DNA of 64,000 nt from Xestospongia bergquistia (lineage: Eukaryota > Porifera > Demospongiae > Haplosclerida > Petrosiidae): assembly GCA_963965975.1 (NCBI GenBank), contig OZ014419.1, positions 4,119,677-4,183,676 on the forward strand, written 5' to 3'. The notes under the pieces are model-generated. The model did no database searches. It was not told the DNA's origin and worked only from the letters and a program-made list of their open reading frames with translations. Made by a program: the position numbers and the translations under genes. Of this stretch, positions 36,578 through 46,845 are shown in pieces. How positions within the stretch are numbered: position 1 is the stretch's first letter; every line of letters starts with the position of its first letter.

Positions 36578-36860
36578 ATGTGGTCCTTGTGTCTCAACAG
36601 ATGGTATATGTGGATGGTGTCGGTTAGATTTTACATGTACTGGAGATAACTTTACTTGCATTGGAGGACATGATAACTGGATAAGAGTAACACCCTATAA
36701 TATAAAAGTATAATTATTACTGGTACATTTTATCACAGATAACTGGTGAGGAGAATTCCACTAATCTCTGTCCTCTCCCACAACATCCCTTATATGGTAA
36801 TAGCTATAGTCAACCAGTTGGTGTGAGTAAGCACCTACAATTAAGAACTCTTAATACTAT
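36578..36860 (+). pseudogene. PSI domain 2 region of copy A
   Basis: After the acceptor AATTTCAG at 36577, an exon encodes CGPCVSTDGICGWCRLDFTC, a second Cys-rich PSI-like block with the CGWC signature. A following exon encodes TNLCPLPQHPLYGNSYSQP and ends ATGGTAAGT near 36862. Between PSI 1 and this point, an exon near 36062-36137 (NHSGVNFFIHTDHYIFYNC) is also kept in copy B. A loose tandem duplication of about 80 bp lies in the intron at 36219-36360. Confidence 0.65.
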
Positions 36861-37560
36861 GGTAAGTATATCATAATTACATGTATGATAAGAAAGCAAT
36901 CTAAATGTGAAACACACATGCTATAAATCTTTGATAGGTTAGTGGGAGAGATATAAATGTTGTGAGAAGCTGAGGAATTAAGTTTTGGTATTGTAGACAG
37001 ATATATTCTGTTATCCTAGTTGGATAATAGAAAATAGTTTGATGTCTTGATTTTGAAGTCACATCACATTGTTTAGATGTATTTTAAGACTTCATACATA
37101 GTGGATAAATTATTAGTCATAAGTACACCCACTAAACAAACTAAAAATATCCATCATGTTATGTTAGAAAGAATATATAATTTTATAAAAAAACCTACCT
37201 CTCTCTCTCTCCATTCAGACTAGTAGTATAACATACCAATGTTTAGTTGGTAATATGGTATGGTATGTTTAGTTGGTAATATGGTATGGTATAGAACTAG
37301 TATACAAACTAGTGACAATATTATTACATGTAATATACCCAGTGGTCAGGAGGTAGGTATATTGTATTATTAGAAGATATGTCATTATATTATTACAGTT
37401 GTCATTTAGTAAAGATTATAATTAGACTCAGACCCATCATTTTATTCTCAGACAGATATTTAATACCAAATCCTATGATATAGAAATTACTACCGGAGAT
37501 ACTATCAATCGTAAGTCTAATATATAAAGTAAACTGCTGAGTATTCTGTCTCATATATAG

Positions 37561-38195
37561 TGGTTCTATACAATTGTCCTAATGGTTGTTCTCCATGACT
37601 AGCTCTGAACATTAACACTGGATTTAACTGTAGTTGGTGTGATAGTAATATGTATAGTGAGAGGAGTGTATGTACTAATAATATAGTCACAAGGAGTGGC
37701 AACTGTCCTAATCCTGTCAACACTAACTTCACTCCCAAAAGTGGTCCTCCACAAGGCAGAACACACGTTACCATATATGGTACTAATTTGGGTACCCAGT
37801 CTTCACATATCCTCTCTGTTACCCTTGGCAATTGGACATATACCTCTAACCCAGATCTGTATGTACCTGGTAGGAGGACAGTATGTAATATTACTCCTGA
37901 TGACAGTAATACTGTAACAAGCAATGTAACTATAACTGTGATAGTGAATACTACTGTACCTCAACCTAAGACAGCTGTCAGTAGTACCCACTTCCAATTC
38001 CTGACCCTTATTATTAAGTCAGTGAGTCCTACATTTTGGTCCAATTAGTGGAGGTACTCTAGTGAGAATAGAAGGAACTAACTTGGATATTGGTAACAAA
38101 GAAGAGACCAAAATAATCATGAAAGAGTCCTCGTCAAATAAGAGGAGAAAGAGGAGCAGTCACTGTTCTGATATTGAGTGCAATATTATGTGAGT
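37561..38195 (+). pseudogene. PSI domain 3 and IPT/TIG domains of copy A
   Basis: The exon starts after TATATAG at 37560. It encodes YNCPNGCSP, TGA (37596-37598), then LALNINTGFNCSWC, so the stop falls where a PSI Cys is expected. The frame continues to 38048 as an IPT/TIG domain: NFTPKSGPPQGRTHVTIYG, then NLGTQSSHILSVTLGNW and TSNVTITVIVNTTVPQP. An extra T near 38035 shifts the frame. In the corrected frame a second IPT domain begins with GGTLVRIEGTNLDIGN and ends at a GTGAGT donor near 38191. IPT domains follow PSI domains in plexins and MET-type receptors. Confidence 0.8.
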
Positions 38196-38795
38196 GTTAA
38201 TGAGTTAGTATAGTACATACCAGTATCATATAAGATTGGTTCTCTTCTTAGGAACATTAACTCAAGCCAAATCCAATGTACTTCAGCTAATGTTTCTTCT
38301 GTTAATTGTATCAGGACTATAATAGTGTCAGTAAATGACATATCTTTATAACCAGATCCCACATTTAGTTCACTGACTCATCAAATAACTATATCAGCAT
38401 AAGTCGAGTGTATTATAAGACTTAGTGATCTGTTGTGTTTACTGTATAGTGGAGATATCAAGTTGAACTTTACTAGTACTAGTATAGATGTAATCCAGTC
38501 TCCTATGATCCATATCACTGACACTAGATATCCTACTACAACTGAGGTATGACCAATATACTAGTTTAATATAATCACATTGATACTAGAGTGACTTATA
38601 CATTGATACTAGAGTGACTTATACATTGATACTAGATGGAGTTACTTCACCAGACAGTAGTCAATGTGAATTCAGACTTACTCTCAAACCAAATCCTACT
38701 TTCAATGGAATTGATTTTAATGATCGTAATATTGATTTAGGAGATAGTTCGCAGACTGTTCAGATAAAAGTCAGTGTCTCCACTTAATGTACTTA

Positions 38796-38878
38796 CCGTA
38801 TAGGTGGTATATTTCGCGGTTTTACCCGAAATTCATATTCGCAAAATTAAATCCCTGTGAAATATACCACCTATACGG
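38796..38878. mobile_element. 83-bp TIR mini-element with TA target duplication
   Basis: Both ends carry the perfect 20-bp inverted repeat CCGTATAGGTGGTATATTTC. The element is flanked by TA on each side (38794-38795 and 38879-38880). It lies between two exons of copy A. Size, TIR and TA duplication fit a Tc1/mariner-type MITE. Confidence 0.85.
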
Positions 38879-39210
38879 TATCATATTTGTTTATAGGGTA
38901 GTAATATTCAATCTGTGATTAGTTCAGAAATATATGTAAAAGTTGGCTCTGAGGAATGTAGAAGTGAGTTTCTATCAAATAAATTATGGACGAATGATGT
39001 AATATGTATTGATATCAAGTGATATATGTCTCAGATCATAGCATGTATACCACCAGTTAAATATCAGTATACAGTTATAAATGTTACTGTAAGTATATGT
39101 ATGTCATATTTCCTATTGTTCATTTCCACTTATGTTTAGGTTCAAGTTGGTAGTTATTTAATATTTCCCAATAATTCTACTGATATTATAAATTGGACTC
39201 TTATTTATAG

Positions 39211-39365
39211 TAGACAGAAGATAGTTCTTCAATTAGTGGTGCTGTAGTTGGTGGTATTATTGGAGTAGTAATAATAATTGTTATAGTTTTATTAATAGTT
39301 GTTATTATTATAGTGATATTGTGGTATCAAAATAAATTAAGAAGAGCAAGGGCTAATACAGCAAA
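39211..39365 (+). pseudogene. Transmembrane exon of copy A
   Basis: The exon encodes EDSSSISGAVVGG, a helix of about 25 residues (IIGVVIIIVIVLLIVVIIIV), then WYQNKLRRARANTAK, a basic stop-transfer anchor. This gives a type I single-pass topology. In copy C the same exon ends at a normal donor, GCAAA followed by GTAAGA. In copy A the donor reads ATAAGA (39366), so it has lost the G of GT. The last exon could then not be joined normally. Confidence 0.85.
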
Positions 39366-39411
39366 ATAAGATAATGTAAAATTCACTATCGTGTTAGTTC
39401 TTTTATCATAG

Positions 39412-39601
39412 TGATATTGGAGGAAATGAAATATTCACAATATCTCCTAACATAGTGTATCAGGATAATACTAGAGCTGTCCCTATTCAATTCAACCCAG
39501 TCTATATCACAACCAGTGATGTACATACATATGAGGAGTTACCTTACTCAAATCAATTTGATGCTAACACTGTACATCACTCCTCACCTACCAACAGATA
39601 A
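39412..39601 (+). pseudogene. Cytoplasmic tail exon of copy A
   Basis: After TTATCATAG the exon encodes DIGGNEIFTISPNIVYQD, then FNPVYITTSDVHTYEELPYS, ending at TAA 39599-39601. NPVY fits the NPxY motif bound by PTB domains or endocytic adaptors; YEEL is a YxxL-type motif. The end of the tail differs from copy C, where a proline-rich run follows. No kinase, GAP or other enzyme domain is present. Confidence 0.75.
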
Positions 39602-40470
39602 TATAATTTTATAAAAATTTTGATGTTGAGCAACTGAACTGAATGATAGATATTAAAAGTTAATTTACAAACAGTTTGTTTTTTTGTATATATTTTGCTG
39701 TATATTTAATATAATTGTTTTCACAATGCAATTATAACTTTTTAAGGAAGGGTTCCATACAAGAACACATAAGAACAAAGGATAGGAGGGATGGTTTTTT
39801 TTTATATATACACAATAATAGCAACACATTTCAACATGCACACACATACCATCAATTGTTTATTATTAACTAAGAAAATCAAATATAAATATAATTTTAC
39901 AGCTTCAGACTTCAGTTTAATGTTTTATTACAAAGAAATATATAAATAGTAATGAGTACATATGCACACAAATTGTCATATGCATGTAAGGATAGGAAAA
40001 GGGGGCTAAACTTTAGCCCCCCATAACTTATGCCAAGTAGTACATAGTAATAATTAATCAGTCATTGTTGCATCTTTGGGTGGCAACACCAGACTAACAA
40101 TGAACGTATATGATGACAGTGGGTATAAAGCGCATATTCTTTGTTGAATAATTGTTAAACATTTTAGGTGTGTGTGTAATCATTACATTTAATCTGTATC
40201 CAATCCCTGGCCCTCCCTATTCTCCGCAGAATGAAGAGATGGTCACATGAAACTATCATTGTTAGTCCCCTATTTTCAATTAAGTTCCTACCAAAATAAT
40301 CACTTCCAATGATAAATTTTTAGTACTTCAAGTCCAAATAGTTCAGTATAGAAATAAAGATAGAGAAGACAAATGTAACGATTATACACAAACCTAAAAT
40401 GTTTACTATCAATTACCACATCTACATTGTGATTTTCACTGGACAGTTGTATTTCTAATGTTAGTTTAAA
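39602..40470. other. Intergenic stretch with a short perfect hairpin
   Basis: No gene recognised; AT-rich. At 40001-40021 GGGGGCTAAA is followed by one base and its exact complement TTTAGCCCCC. This compact palindrome lies about 400 bp downstream of the copy A stop; its meaning is unknown. Confidence 0.5.
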
Positions 40471-40471
40471 G

Positions 40472-40870
40472 AATTAGTTATTTCTTCAAGTGTTGTCTAC
40501 CCTGTAGTTGTTCTGATCCTACTACCAATATCATCACTGCTAATATATTCAGTAAGTTATATCTCATTGTACTAGTACACACTATCATTTGTTACTGATC
40601 TACTATAGGACATGTAGAGATCATAGACTTCAGTGTTGTTGAACTTCCTCACCACCTATACTCTGTGAGTCTTTTATACTGATTTCATAAAATGGTTGTG
40701 TATCACTAGATCTATATACAGTGACGCTAGCAGGATTATTAGAAATGCTACAGTGGAGAGGATCACTGTCACTGTTGTTGTTACATTTGACAGGTTGTCT
40801 AGTAGGATAGATCCACTCTCCTCCAGACAATGTAGAACCAGGTAACACACACTGGAACTTTCATTAGTTA
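40472..40870. pseudogene. Ig-like domain remnant with pieces on opposite strands
   Basis: On plus, 40490-40551 encodes CLPCSCSDPTTNIITANIF followed by a GTAAGT donor. On minus, 40630-40870 encodes PGSTLSGGEWIYPTRQPVKC, then NNNSDSDPLHCSISNNPASV and YRSSDTQPFYEISIKD. I believe these are the front and back of one Ig-like extracellular exon (a TLSGGEW...C...CCLP...ANIF pattern), so a small inversion probably separated them. The domain name is tentative. Confidence 0.45.
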
Positions 40871-41184
40871 TGTTACTACATTAAATGTAAAATTATGTAC
40901 TTATAATATATCATTTTTAATGTCTAACTAAACTAATTTTCATACTTTGTAAGAACAGAACAGTCATAGAAGATATAATGGTCAGTATGTATGTGAAGAA
41001 CTTCACTCTAGTATGATTACTGTAGATACCAAAGTTAGTAACTACAAGAGGAACATTTACCCTCAACTACACACCACCCACACAGTGGATTACCCAGACT
41101 AACACACTCATTACAACTAGTAGCACTAGCACACTCCTCTATCTTTAAACCAATTACCTATCAACAAACATTATGTTATATAGT

Positions 41185-41190
<6 letters not shown>

Positions 41191-41226
<36 letters not shown>
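41191..41226. repeat. (TA)n microsatellite in a copy B intron
   Basis: Uninterrupted TA dinucleotides. The equivalent intron of copy A (about 35510) has a shorter TA run, so the repeat expanded or contracted after duplication. Confidence 0.9.
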
Positions 41227-41227
<1 letters not shown>

Positions 41228-42280
41228 TAGTACTTACATCAGTAGTTCCTTTAATATTATATACATAGTCTGAACCTTCTGGCCAGATAAGACTAGTTAC
41301 TGAAGTAGACATATCAACCTCAGAAATAAGACAGACTAAGGTTTCCATTATTCCACAAATACTGTAGAACAAATTAACACATCAACTAGAGTATAGTATA
41401 TATCTCTGACCTTGTTAATATAGTGTTTGTTACTACCAGAGAATGCAATATAAATGAAGTTGAGATCATCTACAGTCAGTCCAAGAATAGATTTTAGTCC
41501 ATTACTTATTGTAGTGTTAGTAATAATATTATTAGAAGAGAGAATACCAGTAGCACCTACCGCTGGGTAAGTACCACTAATATCACACTATAAGTGAAAG
41601 AACAATTAAATAAATTAAATGCATTATAATTTAGCTCACCATAGTACCAGGTAATCCTGAAAAAGACTGGGTCTCCCACTGAATGTTACTATTACCACTA
41701 TTAACTCTTACACAGGCATTATAGGCACTGTCCATTCTGGAGTTAATAATTGTAAGATTATAGGACTAGGTGAACCCTGTGGTGTTATTGCTATTATTGC
41801 TATCATTAATGTCTCTCCATTTACACCTTTGATAGTGGGAGCAAAGAACATATTTCCATCACAACCAAATACAACTTCATGCTGATTGTTGAAATCAATA
41901 TTACCACTGTCAGCAGTACTGTTGCATACTCCAACAATATGAAGTTCATCACTACCACTAGTTGTATTTAGTACTATATAGTTAGCATATCCAAACTGGT
42001 AGAAACGATTATAAAATTCTCAATTACCACCTGATTGATAAGCACTTTCCTCTAATGATCTTAATATTGAGCTACCAGCAAACCCATATTGACGAAAATA
42101 GACACGATTAGCATTATCACAATGTAGAAACTTTCTCCTCCATTAAAATGAGCAGTGAATACAGAAATTTTATCACTAGCTTCAATACCAGGGAGTGCAT
42201 TACAGACAGCTCTGTTAGTAACACTGAGATCCGATCCATTAAGAGCAGAACAAGAGTCATTAGTATAACACACTACCAAC

Positions 42281-42792
42281 CAGGGATGGGGTCAAATACA
42301 TTGAATAGTATTTAAATACAAATACAAATACTCTCAAAATATGAAATACAAAATACAAATACAAATACTTCTAACAGGAATGTATTTTAAATACAAATAC
42401 AAATACTTTGAAAAGTATTTAAATACTTTTCAAATACTTCTTTGTACTATCGCAGAACATCCCATTATTTGATTTTACATATAATTAACTAATCATTACA
42501 AATTATTGACTGCATCTAATAAACAGAAGTTCTTCAAATGTTTTGTCACAGATAGTCAGATAGTGTATATAACTTGTTGGTACTTATAGGTGTCAATTAA
42601 TCTTACACATAATCTTGCAGAAGAAACAAAAAATTTAAAAAGGAGTATTTGAAGAATTCACGAAGTATTTGAAATACAAATACAAATACTTCCTGTTTCA
42701 AAAATTCAAAATACAAATACAAATACAAATACTCTATAAAAGTATTTAAATACAGCTAAATACAAATACTCGTGTATTTGACCCCAAGCGTG
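42281..42792. mobile_element. 512-bp hAT-like non-autonomous element, 8-bp TSD
   Basis: The left end is CAGGGATGGGGTCAAATACA. The right end, read inverted, is CACGCTTGGGGTCAAATACA, a TIR with 17 of 20 positions matching. Both sides carry the identical 8-bp direct repeat CTACCAAC (42273-42280 and 42793-42800). The interior is built of AAATAC repeats facing inward from both ends and has no coding capacity. Copy A at about 34405-34440 carries the uninterrupted site (GGTCAATGGTTGGTAGTCTG), proving insertion by paralog comparison. An 8-bp duplication is typical of hAT-superfamily transposons. Confidence 0.93.
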
Positions 42793-43021
42793 CTACCAAC
42801 CATTGACCATCCTGTGTAGCAGCTAACCTCATTATCTGATTGGACAATAATATTTGTTGTTGTTGTTGTAGATCAGATGAAAGTTGGTAAACAGTACTAG
42901 CAAACATTCTATCTCCACCAACAGCTAGATAGCTAACACTATCAGATGGAAAAGTGAAAAGAGACTGAGGCCCAACACTTATATAGAAATGGAGTACCTG
43001 CAAAAGAGAAAGAACACTCAT

Positions 43022-43901
43022 TTTTGTCTTAAATGAAAGATCACCAACTGCTATTAAGCCACTTCATTCTCTAGTGTAGTCTTAGTGTAATCCACCTCCT
43101 TCTTCAAATATGTCCCTGAGGACATTATTATAATACTCCCTTGGTCCTTTTAAACTTTTTCTCTTTATTTTCATCTAGAGCCAGTAATAGACATGTAAGA
43201 CTATCACTATAAGGTTTTTTAACATCAAAAATTTATCAAAAAGTGAAAAGTTAATACAAAGGATATCAACAAATTAATAAATGATGATATTGAATTTATA
43301 GTGATTAAAAAAATGACTAAGTTAATAAAGATAATAGCCACTGTGTTAATTGCTTAACATTACTTTAAAATAAATAGAGTAATGTGCTTGATTTCAATAT
43401 AATAGGATCATAGGGTATTTTATAGAGAGGATACAAAGGAAACAATAAAGTATATTAAAAGTATATAAAAAGGAACAGACAACATGAAGAAATCAATTGA
43501 TGACAAATTTGAATTTCATAATTATATATTTTGAAATGTCTCAGTCCATTTAATTATAAACAAGATAACAGTAATAGTGTCATTACTACATACATGTAAT
43601 AAAAAGTTAAAATCAAGTAAGACTTTTATGATAATTAGTTGTCTTATACATCATGATATAGTACTTGGTACCTTAGTTATTATGTACAGCAATGATCACT
43701 TTGTTTATCATTCAAAGATTTAAAAACATCACTATCGTTATTATTTATTTTAATAAGTGGTGTATATAAAGACAGTCATGTTAATATTCTTTAAAGTATT
43801 GTAATACATAACAACAAAGTTACAGACATATTTATTATCATTATAATATGTTATCATGAGTAACAGCTAACAAGATAAAAATCAGTATATCATATAGTGT
43901 T
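43022..43901. other. AT-rich flank between copies B and C
   Basis: No coding sequence recognised. It is the 5' flank of copy B, inverted-homologous to 32640-33732. It also holds the 3' end of copy C at its right edge. It is the likely promoter side for B if that copy was ever expressed. Confidence 0.6.
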
Positions 43902-44440
43902 TTATATGTAGTCATTATCGTCATCATTATCTGTTACAGGTAGTCTATCTGGTGGTAGAGGAGGAGGTTCAGTGTTAGTATCTGGTCAAGTTGAGTAAGG
44001 TAACTCCTCATATGTATGTATATCACTGGTTGTGATATAGCCTGGGTTGAATTGCGAAGGGACAACACCAGTACTGTCCTTATATACTACATTAGAAGAT
44101 ATTGTGATTATTTCATTTCCTCCAATATCACTATGATAAAAGAATTAACTTGATAATAAATTTTACATTATCTTACTTTGCTTTATTAGCCCTTGTTCTC
44201 CTTAATTTATTTTGATACCACAATATCACTATAATAATAACAACTATTAATAAAACTATAACAATTATTATTACTACTCCAATAATACCACCAACTACAG
44301 CACTAGTAATTGGAGAACTAACTTGTCTACCATAATGAGAGTCCAATTGATAATATCAGTAGAATTACTGGAAAATCTTAAATAACTACAAACTGATCAG
44401 TTTGGTACAATGATTTCAGCTGGACTTCCTTGTATATATA
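43902..44440 (-). pseudogene. Plexin-like receptor, copy C: transmembrane and tail exons only
   Basis: The transmembrane exon (44177 to about 44330) encodes the same helix as copy A, IIGVVIIIVIVLLIVVIIIV, then NKLRRTRANKAK, with a good GTAAGA donor. The tail exon (from about 44138 down) encodes DIGGNEIITISSNVVYKD, then FNPGYITTSDIHTYEELPYS. TGA at 43986-43988 aligns with a Gln codon of copy A. Past that stop the frame stays open as DTNTEPPPLPPDRLPV and an Asp-rich end to TAA at 43902-43904. The run contains PxxP, which could bind SH3 domains. The upstream part of this copy is absent to the right; an unrelated plus-strand gene follows. Confidence 0.8.
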
Positions 44441-44479
44441 ATAAGTATCTGTCTTGATGTTAAAAATCAATCAGTTGTC

Positions 44480-46610
44480 ACTCTGAATTAAAAGCAGAGT
44501 AATGGTGTGGTTAAATTTCAATGTTTTCTGTCAGACTGTCCTAAGATTATTCAGGCCCATACTGTATCTATACATACTTACATGTCCACTTTTTTGAGAA
44601 GAATTAGTACCAGCATAACAACACCCATTATGTCCATTCCAATGTCAACTCCTAGGATTGCCTGCCCATCTATACCAGCAGTCCTGCTACCTGATCACCC
44701 TTTGTGTAAGATAAACTGCACAAATCTGGATCAATAGCATCTGATATGACAGTTGTTCCACAACAATACACACTTCAATGTGTTCAAACTGGAATTGTTA
44801 GAAATTTCAAGTGGCATTATGTATAAAACAATCAGAATTCTAGTATGAGATTGTAAGAAGTTGTTACCTTCCATCTGATGCTGATGGATATGTAGTCAAT
44901 GTCACTAGTGAGTAGTGACACACACACTGTGACACAACAGGTAAAGACATTATCATCAGGTATTGTAATGTCTATAAATTTGCTTATTGTCAACTTATTT
45001 TTCAGGTATTTCATGAATCAATTGGACATTTGTGTCATCCACTGCTCTCAACTTGAAAACACTCAACATCATAATTGATTGTATGACAACTTGTTACTAC
45101 TGATGTTTACTGGTTAGTGAATGGAGTGATGAAATACAACTCAATGTATACATTAATTGATTCTGATCTCCTCATATACAACAACACACTACTGGTATAT
45201 CTTGATCCACTGGGAGTGTCAGTTAATGTTACCTGTATAGCAATGTGTAAAGGAGTGAACTACAATGACACTGTGATATTAGAGGTATGTGAAATTTAGT
45301 TATTCATCTTAACTAGGTTTACCATTTTCTAGTTCCCAATGGTCCTCCGTCAAATGTGATGACATACATTTTAAATGAGAGTAGTATCAAAGTCAACTAG
45401 ACTATGTCATCACAGACTAATGGATACTGGAATAGTTACCAACAAGATATTTACTAAAGAAGATGAAGTTGTAATCAATGGAATTACATTAAGTACAAGT
45501 TACGACATCAGTGTGTATTATAATTATAGAGATCTTCCTTCAATTAATAGTACACGAAGATTGTTAAGGTTTGATGGTGAGTTGATATTAGTATAAACAC
45601 AATGTGATTTTATTTGATTGTCTAGTTCCTACACCAGTAACTTATCTATCAGTGAGTGATGTCTCAACCACTACTATTACAATGAAATGGACTAGTCCCA
45701 GTAGTGAAGATGGTAGCTATGTAACACACTACAGTACAACATTTCCTATAGTCCATCTTGTCCTGAGTGAATGTGACATTAATCTCTGTTACTCCTCATC
45801 AGTTCACTACAACATTTAGTTATACATTATAGAGAATTGTTCAGTGGTATGAACTATACCGTCACAGTGACATCTGGTAACATACTAGGAGAGTCTAGTC
45901 CAGTAATGATATTAGGTGAAACAGAACCAACATCAATTAATTTACATGATAATATGGCTAATTAATGTCGACAATAATTCACAAGTCCAGGAGGATCACC
46001 TACATCAATTACAGCTTTTCCATTAAATAAGATATCAAATAGAATCACATGGAAAGAGATTGATTGTCATCTATGTAATGGTAGAATCATTGAGTATATT
46101 GTGATCATTAGTAACAATAGTATCATATACAACCTCACTAGTAGAGAGAGATATGTCATTGTGAATGATCTAGTATTTAGTAATGTATATTACATGAGTG
46201 TAGCTGGTATGAGCCCTATCTGAAGAGGTCCTATTGAAGTACAGATTGGAACTGGTAAGTACATTGTCTAGTGAACAACAATTATACATTGTACTCAGTT
46301 CCTGGTCCAGTTAGTACACTATCCAGTTTGATATCTACTACATGGGCTATTATCTCATGGAGTGTACCTAGTTATATTCCTGTAACCTATCCTATTATCA
46401 CATATGACATAAGGTACACTACTCATCAGTCTAATGGTAGTTGTTCATCTAGTGATGAGTTTAGTCAAATGATAAAAACTAATACAAGTAGTATAAATGT
46501 GATCTGACAGGTAATATCTGTTATCTGTTTGGTGTATGTGGTTACACTGTTAATGGTTATTGACTATGGACAGTGATTGGTAATCAAACTCTAGTTGAGC
46601 TACTTACAAC
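44480..46610 (+). pseudogene. Ig / fibronectin type III surface-protein gene, decayed
   Basis: Successive exons on plus. An Ig-like exon near 45108-45290 encodes VYWLVNGVMKYNSMYTLIDS and VSVNVTCIAMCKGVNYNDT. FN3-like exons follow at 45333-45576 (PNGPPSNVMTYILNESSIKV), 45626 to about 45930 (PTPVTYLSVSDVSTTTITMK, then YTVTVTSGNILGESSP), 45986-46254 (PGGSPTSITAFPLN, RITWKEIDCHLCNGRIIEY) and 46299 to about 46600 (PGPVSTLSSLISTTWAIISW). Each starts after an AG acceptor with the P-P/P-x-V opening of FN3 domains. Stops (TAG at the first FN3 Trp position, TGA near 46221 and 46504) and frame changes show decay. 44480-45100 is less certain. No transmembrane or kinase domain follows before the next unit at 46.8 kb. 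Confidence 0.7.
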
Positions 46611-46845
46611 AGTATTTTCAGTGATTATTTATCATGCTACCACCCACAACTATAGTGTTAACTATATCTCGTCAAATGCCACCATCTACAATGATAGTGT
46701 CAAAAATATCTCTTCAGCCATGAAGATCAACTATCTTCTTTGAATATCTGAATAGAAGTGGAGGTCATTGTCACTAGCTATAAGTATGCTTGTGACAATG
46801 TAGTATATGATCACATTCTTTTGCTAACATCAGTGAAACTCTCTC

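Larger units (their letters stand above)
33733..39601 (+). pseudogene. Plexin/semaphorin-like receptor, copy A (most complete)
   Basis: A multi-exon gene of about 5.9 kb with short introns. Exon by exon it encodes a signal peptide (MSVLSLLMILHLLISVG), a Sema-like N-terminal region, PSI domains near 35570, 36580 and 37565, IPT/TIG domains from about 37720 and 38045, one transmembrane helix near 39240-39320 and a cytoplasmic tail ending at 39599-39601. That architecture is plexin-like, but the tail is too short for the plexin GAP domain. By family such a receptor would act in cell-surface recognition. Damage includes TAG at 33787 in the signal peptide exon, TGA at 34690, 35690 and 37596, a one-base frameshift near 38035, a 26-bp duplication at about 37240-37290 and a lost splice donor at 39366. 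It is probably a pseudogene. Confidence 0.8.
40940..43021 (-). pseudogene. Plexin/semaphorin-like receptor, copy B (truncated, interrupted)
   Basis: ATG at 43019-43021 starts MSVLSLLQVLHFYISVGPQS, then YLAVGGDRMFASTVYQLSSD and a CAA-repeat run of Gln. A 512-bp element (42281-42792) splits the Sema region between DGQWLV and VCYTNDSCSALNGSDLS. After a frameshift the frame shows GGN, a TGA at 42020-42022 and EFYNRFYQFGYANYIVLN, the stop being at the same place as in copy A. The end-of-Sema exon (CGIMETLVCLISEVDMS) and PSI exon (EECASATSCNEC) are kept near 41370-41040, then a fragment equivalent to copy A 36062-36140. The rest of the gene is missing. Copies A and B are in opposite orientation about 7 kb apart. 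Confidence 0.78.

Noticed and set aside
41154..41372. Independent small gene ending in a run of Tyr-Ile codons
   Set aside because: It is the end-of-Sema exon of copy B read through its donor into the (TA)n intron.
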